Source: Acetobacteraceae bacterium (GTDB lineage Bacteria > Pseudomonadota > Alphaproteobacteria > Acetobacterales > Acetobacteraceae). From it: DNA of 7,968 nt. The DNA lies in NCBI GenBank assembly GCA_030039695.1, contig JASHVB010000518.1, forward strand, positions 1-7,968. The letters run 5' to 3'. The position numbers were made by a program, and so were the translations under genes. Positions 6,855 through 7,968 of this stretch are shown here, piece after piece. The stretch's first letter is position 1. Every line of letters begins with the position of its first letter. Under the pieces are notes generated by a model. It was not told the DNA's origin. It made no database searches and saw only the letters and a program-made list of their open reading frames with translations.

Positions 6855-7061
6855 CTACTCGCCCATGTTGCGGCACAGCTGCCGGTGATCGATGTTGCAT
6901 GCAATCGCTGCGATGGGCGCGGCCGACCGCATTCCGAGCGACTGGTGGTGGAACACGGTGCCTATTTGCAGGTTCGGGTGCTGCTACAGACAATTGCCGT
7001 GGACTGCCCGCGCATGCAGGCCTCGCAAGTGCACGACGTTTGCGGGATGCATCTGATGCCG
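6855..7061 (+). pseudogene. Small Cys-motif (zinc-ribbon-like) conserved hypothetical, probably decayed
   Basis: The plus-strand frame encodes LLAHVAAQLPVIDVACNRCD, then GRGRPHSERLVVEHG, then AVDCPRMQASQVHDVCGMHL. I recall a family of short (about 70-90 residue) alphaproteobacterial hypotheticals with the order D-x-A-C-x-R-C-x-x-R-G-R, E-H-G, D-C-P-R and a final Cys near the end. The four cysteines could bind a metal. The copy looks broken. The frame is open back to about 6765, but the only upstream initiator is a TTG with no ribosome binding site. It also lacks a stop where the family normally ends and runs on to 7232 as Arg-rich sequence, overlapping the 3' end of the converging methyltransferase gene. 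The family recollection is from memory; the function is unknown. Confidence 0.45.
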
Positions 7062-7173
7062 TCGTCGCGGCTGAGGTTCTGGGGCTGCCGGCGGCGAAGG
7101 TCGCGGGGCGCAGCTCGCAGGAGCTGGCGGGTTCGGGCGCTGCTGATGAACCTGCGGCTGCCTTTGTCGCTGA

Positions 7174-7968
7174 TCAGTCTGCGACCGCTTCGATCAGCGA
7201 AAACGGTGTGGAGGTCGGCGTCACCGCACTGAAGCGGAAGCCGGTCGCCGCGAGAAGCGTTTTGAAGTCCTCGAGCGTGCGCTCCTTTCCACCGGCCAGC
7301 GCAAGCATCAACAAGTCGGCACTGACACCGAATGGGGTTGGTGTGGACCGATCCTCGACGGTCTCGACCACGATTAGCCGGGCGCCGCGATTGGCGGCGC
7401 GGCGGCAGGTTCGAAGGATGGCAACGCAATCGTTGTCCGGCCAATCGTGCAGGATGTGCTTCATTAAGTAGAGGTCGGCTGCCGGAACCTCTTTGAAGAA
7501 ATCGCCCGACAAGAAGCGCAGACGATCCTCCAAGCCTTGCTCCTGGATCGCCCGCGTTGCGTCGGGCCTGTTGCGCGGGACGTCCAGCACCAATCCGCGC
7601 AGTGCCGGGTTCTGCCGAATCAACACGTGGATCATTGATCCGGTGGCCCCGCCAACGTCGACAGCCAAGCTGAGCGAGCTTGTGTCGATCAGCCTGGCTG
7701 CGTCCGCGGCGACCGCGGCGTTAAAGCCGGCGAGAAACCGGTTGAAGGCTTGCGCCTCTTCGGCGCCATCCGCCGAGGCATAGTAGTCCCAGACGTCGCG
7801 GCCCAAGGCAGCCCGCGCCTGTGGCTGACCAGTTCTGATCGCGCAATCGAGACGTCCCCATGGTAGCCAATGGCCGGGCCCGCTGGTGGAGATCGCCATG
7901 TCCCGCAGGGAAATCGGATCGCTCTTGCGCAACGTCCTGAGCAGGGGTGTTTCCGAAAAGCATCCGCC
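7174..7968 (-). CDS. SAM-dependent O-methyltransferase, Methyltransf_2 (plant/polyketide type), 5' end beyond window
   Basis: The visible part is 264 residues and runs off the window's right edge. A TTG at 7930-7932 could be mistaken for the start, but the frame stays open to 7968. The extra residues (GGCFSETPLLRTLRKSDPIS) match the winged-helix-to-linker region of this family, in which a hydroxyl-bearing small molecule is methylated. Moving from the N- to the C-terminus: the SAM-binding loop VDVGGATG (7639-7662; usually VDVGGGTG); LVLDVP, whose Asp contacts the SAM ribose; LSGDFF; the catalytic segment HILHDW (7441-7458), with its general-base His and following Asp; the strand RLIVVE; and the C-terminal ERTLEDFKTLLAATGF. 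Full-length members have about 330-370 residues, so roughly 70-100 N-terminal residues (the dimerisation domain) lie outside. Such enzymes often serve polyketide, phenolic or carotenoid-like pathways; the substrate is unknown. Nothing on the visible side looks like a pathway partner. Confidence 0.93.
   Translation of the reverse strand, partial: GGCFSETPLLRTLRKSDPISLRDMAISTSGPGHWLPWGRLDCAIRTGQPQARAALGRDVWDYYASADGAEEAQAFNRFLAGFNAAVAADAARLIDTSSLSLAVDVGGATGSMIHVLIRQNPALRGLVLDVPRNRPDATRAIQEQGLEDRLRFLSGDFFKEVPAADLYLMKHILHDWPDNDCVAILRTCRRAANRGARLIVVETVEDRSTPTPFGVSADLLMLALAGGKERTLEDFKTLLAATGFRFSAVTPTSTPFSLIEAVAD

Noticed and set aside
6899..7471. 190-codon plus-strand frame
   Set aside because: Its right part is antisense to the conserved methyltransferase catalytic region and its left part overlaps the Cys-motif frame; no domain seen.

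Overview
The window is GC-rich bacterial DNA with dense coding on both strands. An alphaproteobacterium, possibly a rhizobial or sphingomonad relative, is the best guess. That rests on base composition, the style of the insertion-sequence debris and a small Cys-containing conserved hypothetical typical of that class. The sequence alone does not prove the taxon.

The left 4.6 kb holds two long, tightly spaced plus-strand genes that look like one operon. The first encodes a 534-residue, almost wholly alpha-helical, charged, coiled-coil protein. The second starts at a GTG 15 bases later behind a clear ribosome binding site. It encodes a 986-residue protein that alternates charged coiled coils with several glycine/alanine-rich hydrophobic stretches. 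I recognise neither family. Neither has a Sec signal peptide. The architecture (a soluble helical partner plus a large helical protein with amphipathic or membrane-inserting zones) recalls two-component alpha-pore-forming toxins, translocators and injected or structural proteins, but this is inference. These two genes are the best candidate for an undescribed system.

At 4586 an ORF overlaps the operon's last stop codon (TAATG). Its C-terminal half resembles the tail of an IS1634/IS4-type transposase, so it is probably an IS fragment fused to unrelated sequence. An 8-bp inverted repeat lies just beyond it, between converging genes.

From 5059 to 6066 (minus strand) is a multi-spanning transporter of the bile acid:sodium symporter/BASS superfamily, with its own ribosome binding site. 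About 0.8 kb upstream of it has no convincing gene. This stretch is more AT-rich in part and carries two kinds of degenerate repeat: a perfectly abutting 22-bp tandem pair and a 17-bp pair spaced 100 bp apart. Both look like mobile-element ends, iterons or operators. It runs into a decayed small zinc-ribbon-like gene (about 6855-7061).

The right end carries the C-terminal 264 residues of a plant-type (Methyltransf_2) SAM-dependent O-methyltransferase on the minus strand. Its reading frame stays open to the end of the window, so the gene is cut by the window edge. Overall, 4.6-7.2 kb looks like an accessory, rearranged segment between an unknown operon and a secondary-metabolism-type gene.
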